Part shown: positions 28,528 through 37,170 of the stretch, in pieces
Layout: each line of letters starts with the position of its first letter
Numbering within the stretch: position 1 is the stretch's first letter
Source: Sphingosinithalassobacter tenebrarum
GTDB lineage: Bacteria > Pseudomonadota > Alphaproteobacteria > Sphingomonadales > Sphingomonadaceae
Length of the DNA: 64,000 nt
Direction: 5' to 3'
Assembly (NCBI RefSeq): GCF_011057975.1
Contig: NZ_CP049109.1
Span: 186,001-250,000, forward strand
Made by a program: the position numbers and the translations under genes
Notes under the pieces: model-generated
What the model saw: the letters and a program-made list of their open reading frames with translations, nothing else
What the model was told of the DNA's origin: nothing
Databases searched by the model: none

Positions 28528-30753
28528 TTGGGAAATGGGCGCAAGCGGCGCGTGAGCAGTTTTCAGAAGACCGCCGGTAATCTCTGGCACGGCTTTCTTG
28601 GCTGGCCGTGGAAACGCATCCTGTTGTGGACGCTGGGCGGGGGTGCCGCGCTGGCGCTGCTCGGCTTTATTGCGCTGCTGATCGCGGTCTATTCGACCAA
28701 ATCCTCGCTCCCCAGCTTCGACGAACTCAAATCCTCGCCCAACGGGCAGATGATCCGCGTCCATGCCGCCGACGGCACCGTTCTGGTGTCGCTCGGACCC
28801 AGCTACGGCCAGTGGATATCCTATGATGACATTCCCGAAGTGATGCGCGACGCGATGGTCGCGGTGGAGGATCGCCGCTTCCGCTCGCATCCCGGGGTCG
28901 ATCCGGTAGCGATCGCGCGCATCCTGCGCTTCGCGATGACGCGTGAGGAAGGGCAACGGCTCCAGGGCGGATCGACAATCACTCAGCAGGTGGCGCGCAC
29001 CATCTTCCTGTCGAACAAGTACGACATGGGCCGCAAGATCCGCGAAATGATCCTGGCGCTCGCGATGGAGCGCAAGTTCAGCAAGGACCAGATTCTCGAG
29101 CTCTATCTGAACAAGGTCTATTTCGGTGGCGGCGCCTATGGCATCGATGCCGCCAGCCGCAAATTCTTCGGCCATCCGGGTACCGAATTGTCGCTTGCCG
29201 AATCGGCAGTGGTCGCGGGGCTGGTGAAAGCGCCCTCGCGCTATGCCCCCACCGCCGATGCACAGGCCGCGATCGACCGCGCGAGTACGGTGCTCAAGCT
29301 GATGGTCGAAACCGGCACGATCAGCGCGCAACAGGCCGCAGCGGCCGATCCCGACACAATCGAGATCGAACGCGATCCCAATCAGAACAGCGTACGCTAT
29401 TTCACCGACTGGGCGCTGCCGCAGCTCGAAGTTCTGATCGACGAGACCGAAGCGCCGCTTGAGGTCTGGACGACGCTCGACGTCGGCATGCAGCGCGCCG
29501 CCGACGAGGCGATCCGCGTCAATGCGCCCAAGGGGGCGCAGGGGGCGCTGGTCGCGCTCGATCGCGACGGCGCGGTGCGGGCGCTGGTGGGCGGGCGCGA
29601 CTATGTCTCGTCCATCTACAACCGCGCGACACAGGCCGAGCGCCAGCCGGGTTCGGCGTTCAAACTGTTCGTCTATCTTGCTGCGCTCGAAGCCGGCCAT
29701 CGGCCCGACGACATCGTCGTCGACGAGCCGGTCGAGATCCGCGGCTGGAGCCCACGCAACAGTTCGGGCCGCTTCTCCGGGGAAATGACGCTGCGCGCGG
29801 CATTCGCCTATTCGGTGAACACCATCGCAGCGAAGCTGGGCCAGGAAGTCGGCTTCGGCACCGTCGCCGACATGGCCCGACGCTTCGGCATCACTACCAA
29901 GGTGAACACGCATCCCGCGATGGTGCTCGGCAGTTCGAACGTCCGGCTGATCGACATGACTCGCGCCTTCGCTTCGGTCAGCCAGCAGGGCGTGTCGGTA
30001 ACGCCCTATGCGATCACACGCGTGACCGCGAACGGCGAGACGATCTACAGCCATCAGGTCGATCGCAGCCATGTGCTGGTCGCGCCCTATGTCGCGGCGG
30101 AAATGACCGACCTGCTGCAATCCGCCGTCGCCACCGGCACCGGCCGCGCGGCGCAGATCGGCCGACCCGTCGCGGGCAAGACCGGCACCACCACGTCGAA
30201 CAAGGATGGCTGGTTCCTTGGCTTTTCCAGCGGGATCACGACCGGCGTGTGGATGGGCCGCGACGATGCCGGGCGCGTCCCGGGTCTGGCGGGCGGGCGG
30301 GCGCCGGCACAGGCATTCGCTTCGTTCATGCGCCGAGCGGTGGCGCGTCGTCCGGTCGAACAGTTCGATACCGAAGTCACGCTTCCCGAATGGCAGCTCG
30401 AGCCCGATGAACGCAGCTGGTATTACGGCCCCGACAATGGCGTCTTCGTCGACGAGGACGGCAATCCGATCGATCCGGGCGACCCTTATTATGACGAACG
30501 CGGAGGCGATCGTACTGGCGAAGAAGAGCTCGACCAGAGCTGGATCGACCGCATGATCGGCCGCGATCGCGAAGATCCGCAACCGACGCCAACGCCCGCT
30601 CCGCCACCGCCCCCGCGACAGCCCGCCGATCGCAATCCGCAACCGCGCTCGGAGGATGGGGCACCGCGCAACGGCATTCCGCCGGCAACGTCGATCCTGC
30701 CGCCGGGCTATCGCGCGCAACCCCAGCCGACGGCGACGCCCGCGGCACCCTGA
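28528..30753 (+). CDS. Class A penicillin-binding protein (PBP1A-like)
   Basis: This bifunctional peptidoglycan synthase has about 741 residues. After a membrane anchor (residues 30-55), the glycosyltransferase has its catalytic Glu114 in VAVEDRRFRSHPGVD and GGSTITQQVART. The transpeptidase has SxxK in RQPGSAFK (Ser376), SxN in YSVNTIA (Ser429) and the KTG box AGKTGTT. The C-terminus is a proline-rich tail of about 60 residues. The start is unsure: TTG 28528 or GTG 28552; neither is backed by a clear ribosome-binding site. The stop abuts the convergent YgjP-type gene. Confidence 0.93.
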   Translation: MGNGRKRRVSSFQKTAGNLWHGFLGWPWKRILLWTLGGGAALALLGFIALLIAVYSTKSSLPSFDELKSSPNGQMIRVHAADGTVLVSLGPSYGQWISYDDIPEVMRDAMVAVEDRRFRSHPGVDPVAIARILRFAMTREEGQRLQGGSTITQQVARTIFLSNKYDMGRKIREMILALAMERKFSKDQILELYLNKVYFGGGAYGIDAASRKFFGHPGTELSLAESAVVAGLVKAPSRYAPTADAQAAIDRASTVLKLMVETGTISAQQAAAADPDTIEIERDPNQNSVRYFTDWALPQLEVLIDETEAPLEVWTTLDVGMQRAADEAIRVNAPKGAQGALVALDRDGAVRALVGGRDYVSSIYNRATQAERQPGSAFKLFVYLAALEAGHRPDDIVVDEPVEIRGWSPRNSSGRFSGEMTLRAAFAYSVNTIAAKLGQEVGFGTVADMARRFGITTKVNTHPAMVLGSSNVRLIDMTRAFASVSQQGVSVTPYAITRVTANGETIYSHQVDRSHVLVAPYVAAEMTDLLQSAVATGTGRAAQIGRPVAGKTGTTTSNKDGWFLGFSSGITTGVWMGRDDAGRVPGLAGGRAPAQAFASFMRRAVARRPVEQFDTEVTLPEWQLEPDERSWYYGPDNGVFVDEDGNPIDPGDPYYDERGGDRTGEEELDQSWIDRMIGRDREDPQPTPTPAPPPPPRQPADRNPQPRSEDGAPRNGIPPATSILPPGYRAQPQPTATPAAP

Positions 30754-30754
30754 T

Positions 30755-31426
30755 TCAGGCGCCGCCTATCCAGTGCAGAGCGGCACCATTGGCACGCAGC
30801 CATTGCCGGGCAGGTGCGGGATCGGCGCCGTACAGCGCTTTCACCAGCCGGTGAAAGTCAGGCCCGTGGTTCATGTGGACGCGGTGCGCGACTTCATGCG
30901 CGACAGTGGCGCGGCGAACCGAATCCGGCGCGAGAATCAGCCGCCAGCTATAGCGAATCGTGCCGCGCGACGAACAGCTTCCCCAACGTGAACGCGGGTC
31001 CCCGACCGAGACCCGTTCGATCGCGACATTCGCACGTTCCGCAACTTCCAGCGTTTCTTCGCGCAACATCGACAACGCCTGTGCGCGCAACCAGCGCTCC
31101 ACACGTCCCGCCAGCGTTTCTTCCGGGCCGCCGCAGACCAGCATATCGCCAGCGATCACCGGGGTACGCGACCGGGTTCGCGACCAGGCGATGGTGAGCA
31201 TTTCACCGCGAAAGGGAAAGCGCGCGCCGGGACCCAACAGGATGCGTTCGGGTAGCCTTGCCCGTTGACGATCGATCCAGCCGCGCTGGCTTTCGGCCCA
31301 GGCGAGCCCGGCCTTGAGTGAGGCGCGTTTCGGCAAGGTAAGCCGTATCCGGCCCGTCGCGGGGTGTACGGCGAGCCGCATGTGGCGGGCGCGTGCGTTG
31401 CGCACAACGTCCAGCGATTCGATCAC
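30755..31426 (-). CDS. YgjP-type (DUF45) zinc metalloprotease
   Basis: The 223-residue protein carries RSRWGSCSSRGTIRYSWRLILAP followed by the zinc site HEVAHRVHMNHGPDFH, the arrangement of YgjP/WLM-like peptidases. No signal peptide is present. Its substrate is unknown. ATG 31426 overlaps the stop of the upstream UPF0260 gene as ATGA, making it the last gene of SCO1-ycgN-ygjP. Confidence 0.87.
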   Translation of the reverse strand: MIESLDVVRNARARHMRLAVHPATGRIRLTLPKRASLKAGLAWAESQRGWIDRQRARLPERILLGPGARFPFRGEMLTIAWSRTRSRTPVIAGDMLVCGGPEETLAGRVERWLRAQALSMLREETLEVAERANVAIERVSVGDPRSRWGSCSSRGTIRYSWRLILAPDSVRRATVAHEVAHRVHMNHGPDFHRLVKALYGADPAPARQWLRANGAALHWIGGA

Positions 31427-31869
31427 AGATCGCGATCCAGCAAATGATGCTCGAAATCACCTGCATCGTCTTCGGAAACCGTCCAGCCGCGAGTCGATTC
31501 GCCTGCCCGATGGACGGCCTCGCGGTCGCCGCAGACCAGATAGTGCCAGTCGGGAAGCGGCTTGCCCTCCGCGCGCAACCGATAGGCGCAGGTCCGCGGA
31601 AGCCAGGGCAGCGACCGCACCGATCCGGGCGTCAGCCGCACGCATTCGCTGACATAAGCGCGGCGATGGCGGTAGTCGCGACACTGCCCCCGATCGCCGT
31701 CAAGCAGGCGACAGGCGATGTTGGTCGCCACCACTTCGCCGCTATCCTCGTCCTCGAGCTTGTGCAGGCAGCATTTGCCGCAGCCGTCGCACAATGCTTC
31801 CCATTGTGCGCGGTCGAGCTTCTCAAGCGGAGTATCGCCTTCCCAGAACCGGTCGGTCACTGAACCCAT
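31423..31869 (-). CDS. UPF0260 (YcgN-like) cysteine-cluster protein
   Basis: This 148-residue protein is cysteine-rich in the YcgN/YkgJ pattern: ALCDGCGKCCLHKLED, CRLLDGDRGQCRDY, SECVRLTPG, and WLPRTCAYRLRAEGKPLPDWHYL. The cysteines probably bind zinc or an iron-sulfur cluster; function is unknown. It overlaps the SCO1 3' end by 13 bases and the protease start by 4, so the three are one transcript. Confidence 0.9.
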   Translation of the reverse strand: MGSVTDRFWEGDTPLEKLDRAQWEALCDGCGKCCLHKLEDEDSGEVVATNIACRLLDGDRGQCRDYRHRRAYVSECVRLTPGSVRSLPWLPRTCAYRLRAEGKPLPDWHYLVCGDREAVHRAGESTRGWTVSEDDAGDFEHHLLDRDL

Positions 31870-32438
31870 TTCACCAGCGTTTCGGCAACCGCCTGCGGCG
31901 ATTCGTCGGCCGGAACGAGCGCGATCGGCTGGTTTTCCGGGCCCATCAGATAGGTCGCGCGCGAATGGTTCATCAGGTAGTTCTCGTTGCCGGTTTCCTG
32001 TTTCTGATACCAGACAGCGTATTTTTCAGTGACATCGGCGATCTGTTCCGGCGTGCCGGTCAGCCCGACGATGCGGTCGTCAAAGGCCGTAACGAACTGG
32101 CTGACCGCCGCGACATCATCGCGTGCCGGATCGACGGTGATGAAGATCGGAACGATCCTGTCGCTAAGGCGCGGATGCTCCTTGTCGAGCAGCTTCAGTC
32201 CGGCCGCGATATTCTGCATGTCGAGCGGACACACATCCGGGCAATGCGTATAGCCAAAATAGATAATGCGGTATTTGCCCGCGAAGTCGCTTTCCTGCAC
32301 CGTCTCGCCATCCTGGTTCTGCAGCGTGAACGATCCGCCGATCGAAGCACCGGCGAGCGGAGCATCGGCGCCGTTCCCGCAGGCAGAGAGGGAAGCGGTC
32401 AGCACCGCTGCGAAGAACAGGAAAAACAGGCGGTTCAT
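31857..32438 (-). CDS. SCO1/SenC-family lipoprotein
   Basis: This thioredoxin-fold copper protein of about 193 residues has FAGKYRIIYFGYTHCPDVCPLDM with the CxxxC copper site, and a distal histidine in NHSRATYLMGP. The start MNRLFFLFFAAVLTASLSAC is a lipoprotein signal with the lipidated Cys at residue 20. It would help assemble the CuA site of cytochrome oxidase at the periplasmic face. Start ATG 32438 or 32453. It is divergent from the ankyrin gene. Confidence 0.92.
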   Translation of the reverse strand: MNRLFFLFFAAVLTASLSACGNGADAPLAGASIGGSFTLQNQDGETVQESDFAGKYRIIYFGYTHCPDVCPLDMQNIAAGLKLLDKEHPRLSDRIVPIFITVDPARDDVAAVSQFVTAFDDRIVGLTGTPEQIADVTEKYAVWYQKQETGNENYLMNHSRATYLMGPENQPIALVPADESPQAVAETLVKWVQ

Positions 32439-32514
32439 GGCGCGGCCAGACATGATCTGATAGATTGCCCGATGCAAGGTCTCTCCGGGTTTTTTCAGGG
32501 AATCATTCACCGTC

Positions 32515-33117
32515 ATGCTCCGCCGTTTTTCCGCCGCCATGCTCACCGCCGGCCTCTTCTTCGCAGCCCCGGCCGCAGCCCAGCAATTCAGCGACAGCTA
32601 TGAGTTCCTGCATGCCGTGCGTCAGGCCGACGGCGCCACCGTCACGGACATGCTGACCCGGCCGGGGCCCTCGATCGTCAACACGCGCGACGCGACCAGC
32701 GGTGACGGCGCGCTTCACATCGTCGTCAAACGATCGGACCGGACCTATCTCACATTCCTTTTGCAGAACGATGCCAATCCCGATCTGCGCGACCGCGACG
32801 GCAACACGCCGTTGATGCTGGCGACCAGCCAGAACTGGATCGACGGCGTCCGGGTGCTGGTCAACTATCAGGCAGACGTCGATCTTGCGAATAATCGCGG
32901 CGAAACGCCGCTGATCCGCGCGGTGCAACTGCGCAATGTCCAGATGGTCCGCGAGTTGCTCGAGGCCGGTGCCGACCCGGACAAGGCGGACCTGCTCGCG
33001 GGCATGTCGGCACGCGATTATGCCCAGCGCGATTCGCGCTCGCCCACGATCCAGCGGATGCTGGACGAGGCACCGAAAAAGGAAACCAGCGGCATTTCGG
33101 GGCCCTCGCTTCGCTGA
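32515..33117 (+). CDS. Exported ankyrin-repeat protein
   Basis: This 200-residue protein has a signal peptide (MLRRFSAAMLTAGLFFAAPA, cut after AAAQ). It carries about four ankyrin repeats: GDGALHIVVKRSDRTYLTFLL, DRDGNTPLMLATSQNWIDGV, NNRGETPLIRAVQLRNVQMV and a final ADLLAGMSARDYA. It probably mediates protein contacts in the periplasm; the partner is unknown. It is the only plus-strand gene between 30.7 and 40 kb. Confidence 0.88.
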   Translation: MLRRFSAAMLTAGLFFAAPAAAQQFSDSYEFLHAVRQADGATVTDMLTRPGPSIVNTRDATSGDGALHIVVKRSDRTYLTFLLQNDANPDLRDRDGNTPLMLATSQNWIDGVRVLVNYQADVDLANNRGETPLIRAVQLRNVQMVRELLEAGADPDKADLLAGMSARDYAQRDSRSPTIQRMLDEAPKKETSGISGPSLR

Positions 33118-33127
33118 ACGCCGCGCC

Positions 33128-33622
33128 TCAGCGCATATCGATGTCGGCGTCCGGGTCGGCGAGCTTGATCAGCCGGCGCGCGGCGCGGCGGGCGAAGGCC
33201 AGCGTGGTGCGTCGCCGCGCGGCGCTGCTCACAGTGCTTTCGCTCGCTTCGCGCAGGATTGCTCCGTCATAGCGATCGGCGACAATCAGCCCGGCGCGAT
33301 CGGGCTGGAATTCGGGGCGCGCAAACGGCGCAAGGTCGAATCCCTGCGGCACGGCCCAGTAGAATCGGTCGCAATGGTCGAGATATTCGGTCCATTTGCC
33401 GTCGCCGAGCAGATCGGCGCGCGAGACCTTGATCTCGACGATGACCAGCTTTCCGCGGCCATCCATCGCCATCAGGTCGACACGCCGCCCTCCTTCGAGC
33501 GGGACTTCGCCGAGCGCGACCAGATCGTGCCGCAGGAACAATCGGCACACGCCGCGCACGACATCTGCCGCCGTCGGGCTCGCCGGGTCCGAATGCAAAA
33601 CAGCGGGGGATGAGTCCGACAT
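33128..33622 (-). CDS. mmcB: MmcB-family DNA repair protein
   Basis: This 164-residue nuclease-like protein has DVVRGVCRLFLRH, then GRRVDLMAMDGRGKLVIVEIKVSRADLLGD with the PD-(D/E)xK-type residues, and WTEYLDHCDRFYWAVP. MmcB of Caulobacter acts in mitomycin C damage repair. The apparent start ATG 33622 is inside a perfect 12-bp hairpin, so translation may be controlled or may begin downstream (a TTG at 33598-33596 lies just past the hairpin). It follows the SleB-type gene by 50 bases. Confidence 0.85.
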   Translation of the reverse strand: MSDSSPAVLHSDPASPTAADVVRGVCRLFLRHDLVALGEVPLEGGRRVDLMAMDGRGKLVIVEIKVSRADLLGDGKWTEYLDHCDRFYWAVPQGFDLAPFARPEFQPDRAGLIVADRYDGAILREASESTVSSAARRRTTLAFARRAARRLIKLADPDADIDMR

Positions 33623-33631
33623 CCCCCGCTG
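33601..33631 (-). terminator. Perfect 12-bp hairpin covering the apparent mmcB start
   Basis: CAGCGGGGGATG (33601-33612) and CATCCCCCGCTG (33620-33631) are perfect reverse complements with a 7-base loop. On the minus strand the hairpin is followed by TTTT. It sits 42 bases after the SleB-type gene stop, as a terminator would. It also contains the G-rich segment and ATG used to start mmcB. A smaller 6-bp hairpin lies at 33650-33666. Confidence 0.55.
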
Positions 33632-33672
33632 CCTAGAACATTTCACGAACGCGGGAAAGGCCCGCGCCGATT

Positions 33673-34362
33673 TCAACGATAGAAGATGTGATTGCCGATC
33701 GTCGCCACGCGCGGCCGACCCCAGTTGGGCGACACATAGTTGGCGTGGAAGAACAGCGCGCGCGGCACCGGGCTTTCCCAGAGATTATTCTGGGCAACCT
33801 GTGCGACGGCAAGCGCCTTGCGCCAGGCGGCATCGTTCGGCGGAGTGGGCAAACGGCCACCGCGTACGAAGGAGAACTGGCGGCGCTGCGTGAGCACGGC
33901 GCAGGTCGAGGACGGGTAGCGGCTCGATTCGGCGCGATTGTAGATCACGTTCGCAACGGCAAGCTGGCCGGCAAGCGGCTCGCCCTTCGATTCATAGTAG
34001 ACGCCGATGGCGACGCAGCGCGTTTCGCGATCGATCGTGCCGCTCACGCTCTGGGCGGCCACGGCATCGGACAGCGAGGCGAAATCGAAGTCTTCCGAGG
34101 CTTCTTCTTCGACAATCGGTTGCACCACGGCTTCCGATTCGGCGAATTCCACCACCTCGGCATCGGCCGACCCCTGCGCCAGCAGCGCTTCGCGCAGCGC
34201 CGGCAGCTTTTCCGCGATCTCCGCCGGAACCGTTTCCGGCTCGGGATCGTTCAGAATGGGATTGCGAATCTCAAATGCGAGACCCGGAGTGGTGCCGGCT
34301 GCAATTGCACCAGCACAAAAAGTCACAGCCGCGATCATCGCGGCGCGAAAACGAAAGCTCAT
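33673..34362 (-). CDS. SleB/CwlJ-type cell wall hydrolase
   Basis: This 229-residue exported protein has a signal peptide (AAMIAAVTFCAGAIAAGTTPG), an acidic linker and a C-terminal hydrolase domain. That domain shows IGVYYESKGEPLAGQLAVANV (catalytic Glu), VIYNRAESSRYPSSTCAVL and ALFFHANYVSPNWG. In spore formers SleB opens spore cortex. Here, in a non-sporulating lineage, it probably acts in peptidoglycan turnover. It is first in a pair with mmcB. Confidence 0.9.
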   Translation of the reverse strand: MSFRFRAAMIAAVTFCAGAIAAGTTPGLAFEIRNPILNDPEPETVPAEIAEKLPALREALLAQGSADAEVVEFAESEAVVQPIVEEEASEDFDFASLSDAVAAQSVSGTIDRETRCVAIGVYYESKGEPLAGQLAVANVIYNRAESSRYPSSTCAVLTQRRQFSFVRGGRLPTPPNDAAWRKALAVAQVAQNNLWESPVPRALFFHANYVSPNWGRPRVATIGNHIFYR

Positions 34363-34518
34363 TTTTCATCGCATATATGCGGTTGGTGCGCGGTCAGGCT
34401 CTCAAACAACCACTTGGCCTGCCGGGCGTGCCCCCCGACTGCGTTTCCGGCAAGCCCTCTGCTCCCGGTCCAACGCTCAAATAACGTTGCGCGCCTATCG
34501 TTTCGGTAGGAATTAAAG

Positions 34519-34857
34519 TCAATCAAAAAGCAGTACGTCGGCGGCGAAACGTTCCGCTTGTGCGATATCCAGTTCTAATACCCACAAATCGGGATCTAAC
34601 CGGCATCTCTTTGCCCAATAATCCCGGATTTCTGCGGGTCCGGTACAATCCTTAGGTCCGGTTCGCGCCAGTTCGAAACGCCCTGTCGGACCCGGAACCC
34701 GCTCTAGGAATCGCGGATCGTCCCCGCGATCCATCGCCAGGATGAGGATCGCGCCGGATGTATCGTCGCCATGCGCCAGCACCGCGGCATGGCCGCCTTC
34801 GGCGAAAACCTTCCGAATCAGCGCATTCACCAGCAGCCGGCTCGCCAGGCGCACCAT
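34519..34857 (-). CDS. DUF1491-family protein
   Basis: The 112-residue protein matches DUF1491: LASRLLVNALIRKVFAEGGH, AVLAHGDDTSGAILIL and IRDYWAKRCRLDPDLWVLELD. The function is unknown; the family is alphaproteobacterial. It starts within the thioesterase stop (TGATG) and ends the hpf-ptsN operon. Confidence 0.85.
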   Translation of the reverse strand: MVRLASRLLVNALIRKVFAEGGHAAVLAHGDDTSGAILILAMDRGDDPRFLERVPGPTGRFELARTGPKDCTGPAEIRDYWAKRCRLDPDLWVLELDIAQAERFAADVLLFD

Positions 34858-35330
34858 CAGTCGCGTGACCGATATCCGCGCAGCGTGGCAAGCGGGATCT
34901 TCGAGCGCATGAAGGTGCCGGTGCCGCGCGCCGCTTCTTCGCCATTGGCATCGATCAGTCGCGATTCGGCCACGAACACGCGGCGCTGCCCGCTGACCCA
35001 GCGGCCTTCGGCGACTACCGGCCCCTGCGCGAGCGGCTTGGTGAGCAGGATGTTGAATGCCGTGGTCAGCAGAAACCGGTCGGTTACCAGGCTGTTCGCG
35101 GCATAGAAGGCCGCATCGTCGAGCATCTTGAAATAGCTGGTGCCATGCGCGGCGCCGGCTGCATGAAAGAAGCGTTCGTCGATGGTGAAGCGAATCCGCG
35201 CGATACCGCTTTCGGGAATCTCCAGCGTCGAATCGAACAGCTGGTTGATCGGCGCGGCATCATAGAGTGCTTCGAGGGCGCGGAAATGCGCCTCCGCCCC
35301 GGTCGGGCGCGGCGGTTCAGGCGGCGTCAC
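34857..35330 (-). CDS. PaaI-type hotdog thioesterase
   Basis: This hotdog-fold protein of about 157 residues has AHFRALEALYDAAPINQLF, RIRFTIDERFFHAAGAAHGTSYFKMLDDAAFYAANSL (hotdog helix) and a PLAQGPVVAEGRWVSGQRRVFVAESRL sheet. It should hydrolyse an acyl-CoA of unknown identity. GTG 35330 is selected because upstream codons belong to ptsN in another frame; the overlap with ptsN is 14 bases. The gene lies between ptsN and DUF1491. Confidence 0.85.
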   Translation of the reverse strand: MTPPEPPRPTGAEAHFRALEALYDAAPINQLFDSTLEIPESGIARIRFTIDERFFHAAGAAHGTSYFKMLDDAAFYAANSLVTDRFLLTTAFNILLTKPLAQGPVVAEGRWVSGQRRVFVAESRLIDANGEEAARGTGTFMRSKIPLATLRGYRSRD

Positions 35331-35784
35331 GCGTTTCCAGCCCGGCGAGCAGCGCGAACAGGGCATCGTTCGAACCGGCACCGCGCAGTTTGTCGGCGAA
35401 TTCCTGGTCGCGCATCGCGCGGGAAACCTTGGCCAGCGCCTTGAGATGCGCGGCACCGGAATTGGCCGGCGAAACCAGCGCAAAGATCAGATCGACGGGC
35501 ATATCGTCCACGGCGTTGAAATCGACCGGACGATCGAGCCTGAGAAAAAGCCCGACCGAATGGCGAAGTCCCTCGATCTTGCAGTGGGGAATGGCGATTC
35601 CATTGCCGAACCCGGTGGAACCGAGCTTTTCGCGCGCAAGCATCCGTTCGGCGACGAGATCGCCGTCGAATCCATAGGCCTGCGCCGTAAGTGCCCCGAG
35701 CTTCTGGAGCAGCGCCTTGCGACTGGCGGCGTGTGCGCCACAGCGCACCGCCTCCGGCGTCAGCAGATCATTGAAGTCCGTCAT
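35317..35784 (-). CDS. ptsN: Nitrogen PTS enzyme IIA (EIIANtr)
   Basis: This 155-residue phosphocarrier has its phosphorylated His in GNGIAIPHCKIEGLRHSVG. LREKLGSTGFGNG, FALVSPANSGAAHLKALAKVSR and LEFAD-like segments follow. It links the phosphate state of the nitrogen PTS to potassium, carbon and stress control. ATG 35784 is chosen, 58 bases after the hpf stop. The order hpf-ptsN is widely conserved, usually downstream of rpoN, which is absent here. Confidence 0.93.
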   Translation of the reverse strand: MTDFNDLLTPEAVRCGAHAASRKALLQKLGALTAQAYGFDGDLVAERMLAREKLGSTGFGNGIAIPHCKIEGLRHSVGLFLRLDRPVDFNAVDDMPVDLIFALVSPANSGAAHLKALAKVSRAMRDQEFADKLRGAGSNDALFALLAGLETRDAA

Positions 35785-35842
35785 GCTAGTCCACGAATGT
35801 CTCTGTCGGCGGTTGTATTGCGCCAAACAGGGCGCAATCGGC

Positions 35843-36421
35843 TCAAACGCGATTGGGCTCAACCCAGCCGATGGTGCCGTCGCCCCGGCGATAGACCATA
35901 TTATAGGATCCGGTACCGGTATTGCGGAACAGCAATGCATTGGTGTTGCGCAGATCGAGCATCATCACCGCGTCGGATACCGTGGCATCGGGAACGTCGA
36001 CACGCGTTTCCGCGATGACCGGCGGCGAATCGCTTGCCTCTTCCTGCTCGGCGTCGGCGAACACCGTGTAGCCGGCGCTGTCGAGCGCGCCATTTTCCAT
36101 TGCCGCGATTTTCGCGCCGTTGTTGCGATCCTTCAACCGGCGCATATAGCGGCGAAGCTGCTTCTCGATCTTTTCGGCGGTACGATCGAAGGCGGCATGG
36201 GCGTCCATTCCGTCGGCATGTCCCTTGAGCACCAGCCCCTGCATGACATGCGCAACGATATCGCAGGTAAAGCCGTTGTCGTGCGGCCCCTTGCCAAAGG
36301 TCACCTGCGCGGAAATCGCGCGCGAGAAATATTTGTCGGCAATACCCTGGAGTCGGTCCTGCACATGCGTCTTCAACGCATCGCCCGTATCGACCTGATG
36401 TCCCGAAACCCGGATATCCAT
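35843..36421 (-). CDS. hpf: Ribosome hibernation-promoting factor, long form
   Basis: This 192-residue protein has an N-terminal S30AE domain (MDIRVSGHQVDTGDALKTHV, FDRTAEKIEKQLRRYMRRLKDR). After a linker, the C-terminal dimerisation domain shows MMLDLRNTNALLFRNTGTGSYNMVYRRGDGTIGWVEP. The long form pairs two 70S ribosomes into inactive 100S dimers in starved cells. TAGGAGAG precedes ATG 36421. It leads the transcript ptsN-thioesterase-DUF1491. Confidence 0.95.
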   Translation of the reverse strand: MDIRVSGHQVDTGDALKTHVQDRLQGIADKYFSRAISAQVTFGKGPHDNGFTCDIVAHVMQGLVLKGHADGMDAHAAFDRTAEKIEKQLRRYMRRLKDRNNGAKIAAMENGALDSAGYTVFADAEQEEASDSPPVIAETRVDVPDATVSDAVMMLDLRNTNALLFRNTGTGSYNMVYRRGDGTIGWVEPNRV

Positions 36422-36473
36422 TTCACTCTCCTACGCGATTGTGGCGTGGAACTAGGCACGCCCCAAGGGGCCG

Positions 36474-37163
36474 TCAACTGGGAGCTTTCCCCCATAACGG
36501 CTCGGATATTTTTTCGAGAAATGACACATGGCGGGCCAGTTCTTCCTCGCTCGCCGCGAAATGGCGCATCGGCCGGGTCTGGCCGCGGGCCGGTGCTTGC
36601 AGGGGTGCATCGCGGGCCGGCTCCGCATCCACCGCCAGACCAAGCGTGATCTGTCGTCCGCCGGTCAGCTCGATATAGACCTGCGCGAGCAGCTGGGCAT
36701 CGAGCAGCGCGCCGTGCAACGTGCGCTGACTGAGATCGATACCGTAACGCGTGCAGAGCGCATCGAGCGTATGCTTCGCCCCGGGATGCTTGACGCGTGC
36801 GATCGACAGCGTGTCGACCATCCGGTCCCCATGCACATGCGGCTTCCCGCAAATCCCCAGTTCGCCGTTGAGAAAGCCGAAATCGAACCCGGCATTGTGC
36901 GCGACCAGCGGCGAATCGCCGATGAAATCAAGCAATTCCTCGCAACGTTCGTGGAAACAGGGCTTATCCGAAAGAAAGGTTTCGCTCAGCCCGTGCACAT
37001 TGAACGCCTCGACCGGCATCGCGCGCTGGGGATTGAAATAGCCGTGAAAACTGGCGCCGGTCGGCACGCGATTGACCAGTTCTACACAGCCGATTTCGAC
37101 CATCCGGTCGCCGCCCGAAAAGCTCAGGCCGGTGGTCTCGGTATCGAAGACAATCTCACGCAT
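36474..37163 (-). CDS. dnaQ: DNA polymerase III epsilon subunit
   Basis: This 229-residue proofreading exonuclease has ExoI VFDTETTGLS, ExoII LVAHNAGFDFGFLN and ExoIII HGALLDAQLLAQVY. The C-terminal tail carries residues for binding the alpha subunit. GGAGGA lies about 10 bases before ATG 37163. It closes the ppsR-maf-aroE-coaE-dnaQ operon that begins at the replication origin. Confidence 0.96.
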   Translation of the reverse strand: MREIVFDTETTGLSFSGGDRMVEIGCVELVNRVPTGASFHGYFNPQRAMPVEAFNVHGLSETFLSDKPCFHERCEELLDFIGDSPLVAHNAGFDFGFLNGELGICGKPHVHGDRMVDTLSIARVKHPGAKHTLDALCTRYGIDLSQRTLHGALLDAQLLAQVYIELTGGRQITLGLAVDAEPARDAPLQAPARGQTRPMRHFAASEEELARHVSFLEKISEPLWGKAPS

Positions 37164-37170
37164 GGCCCGA

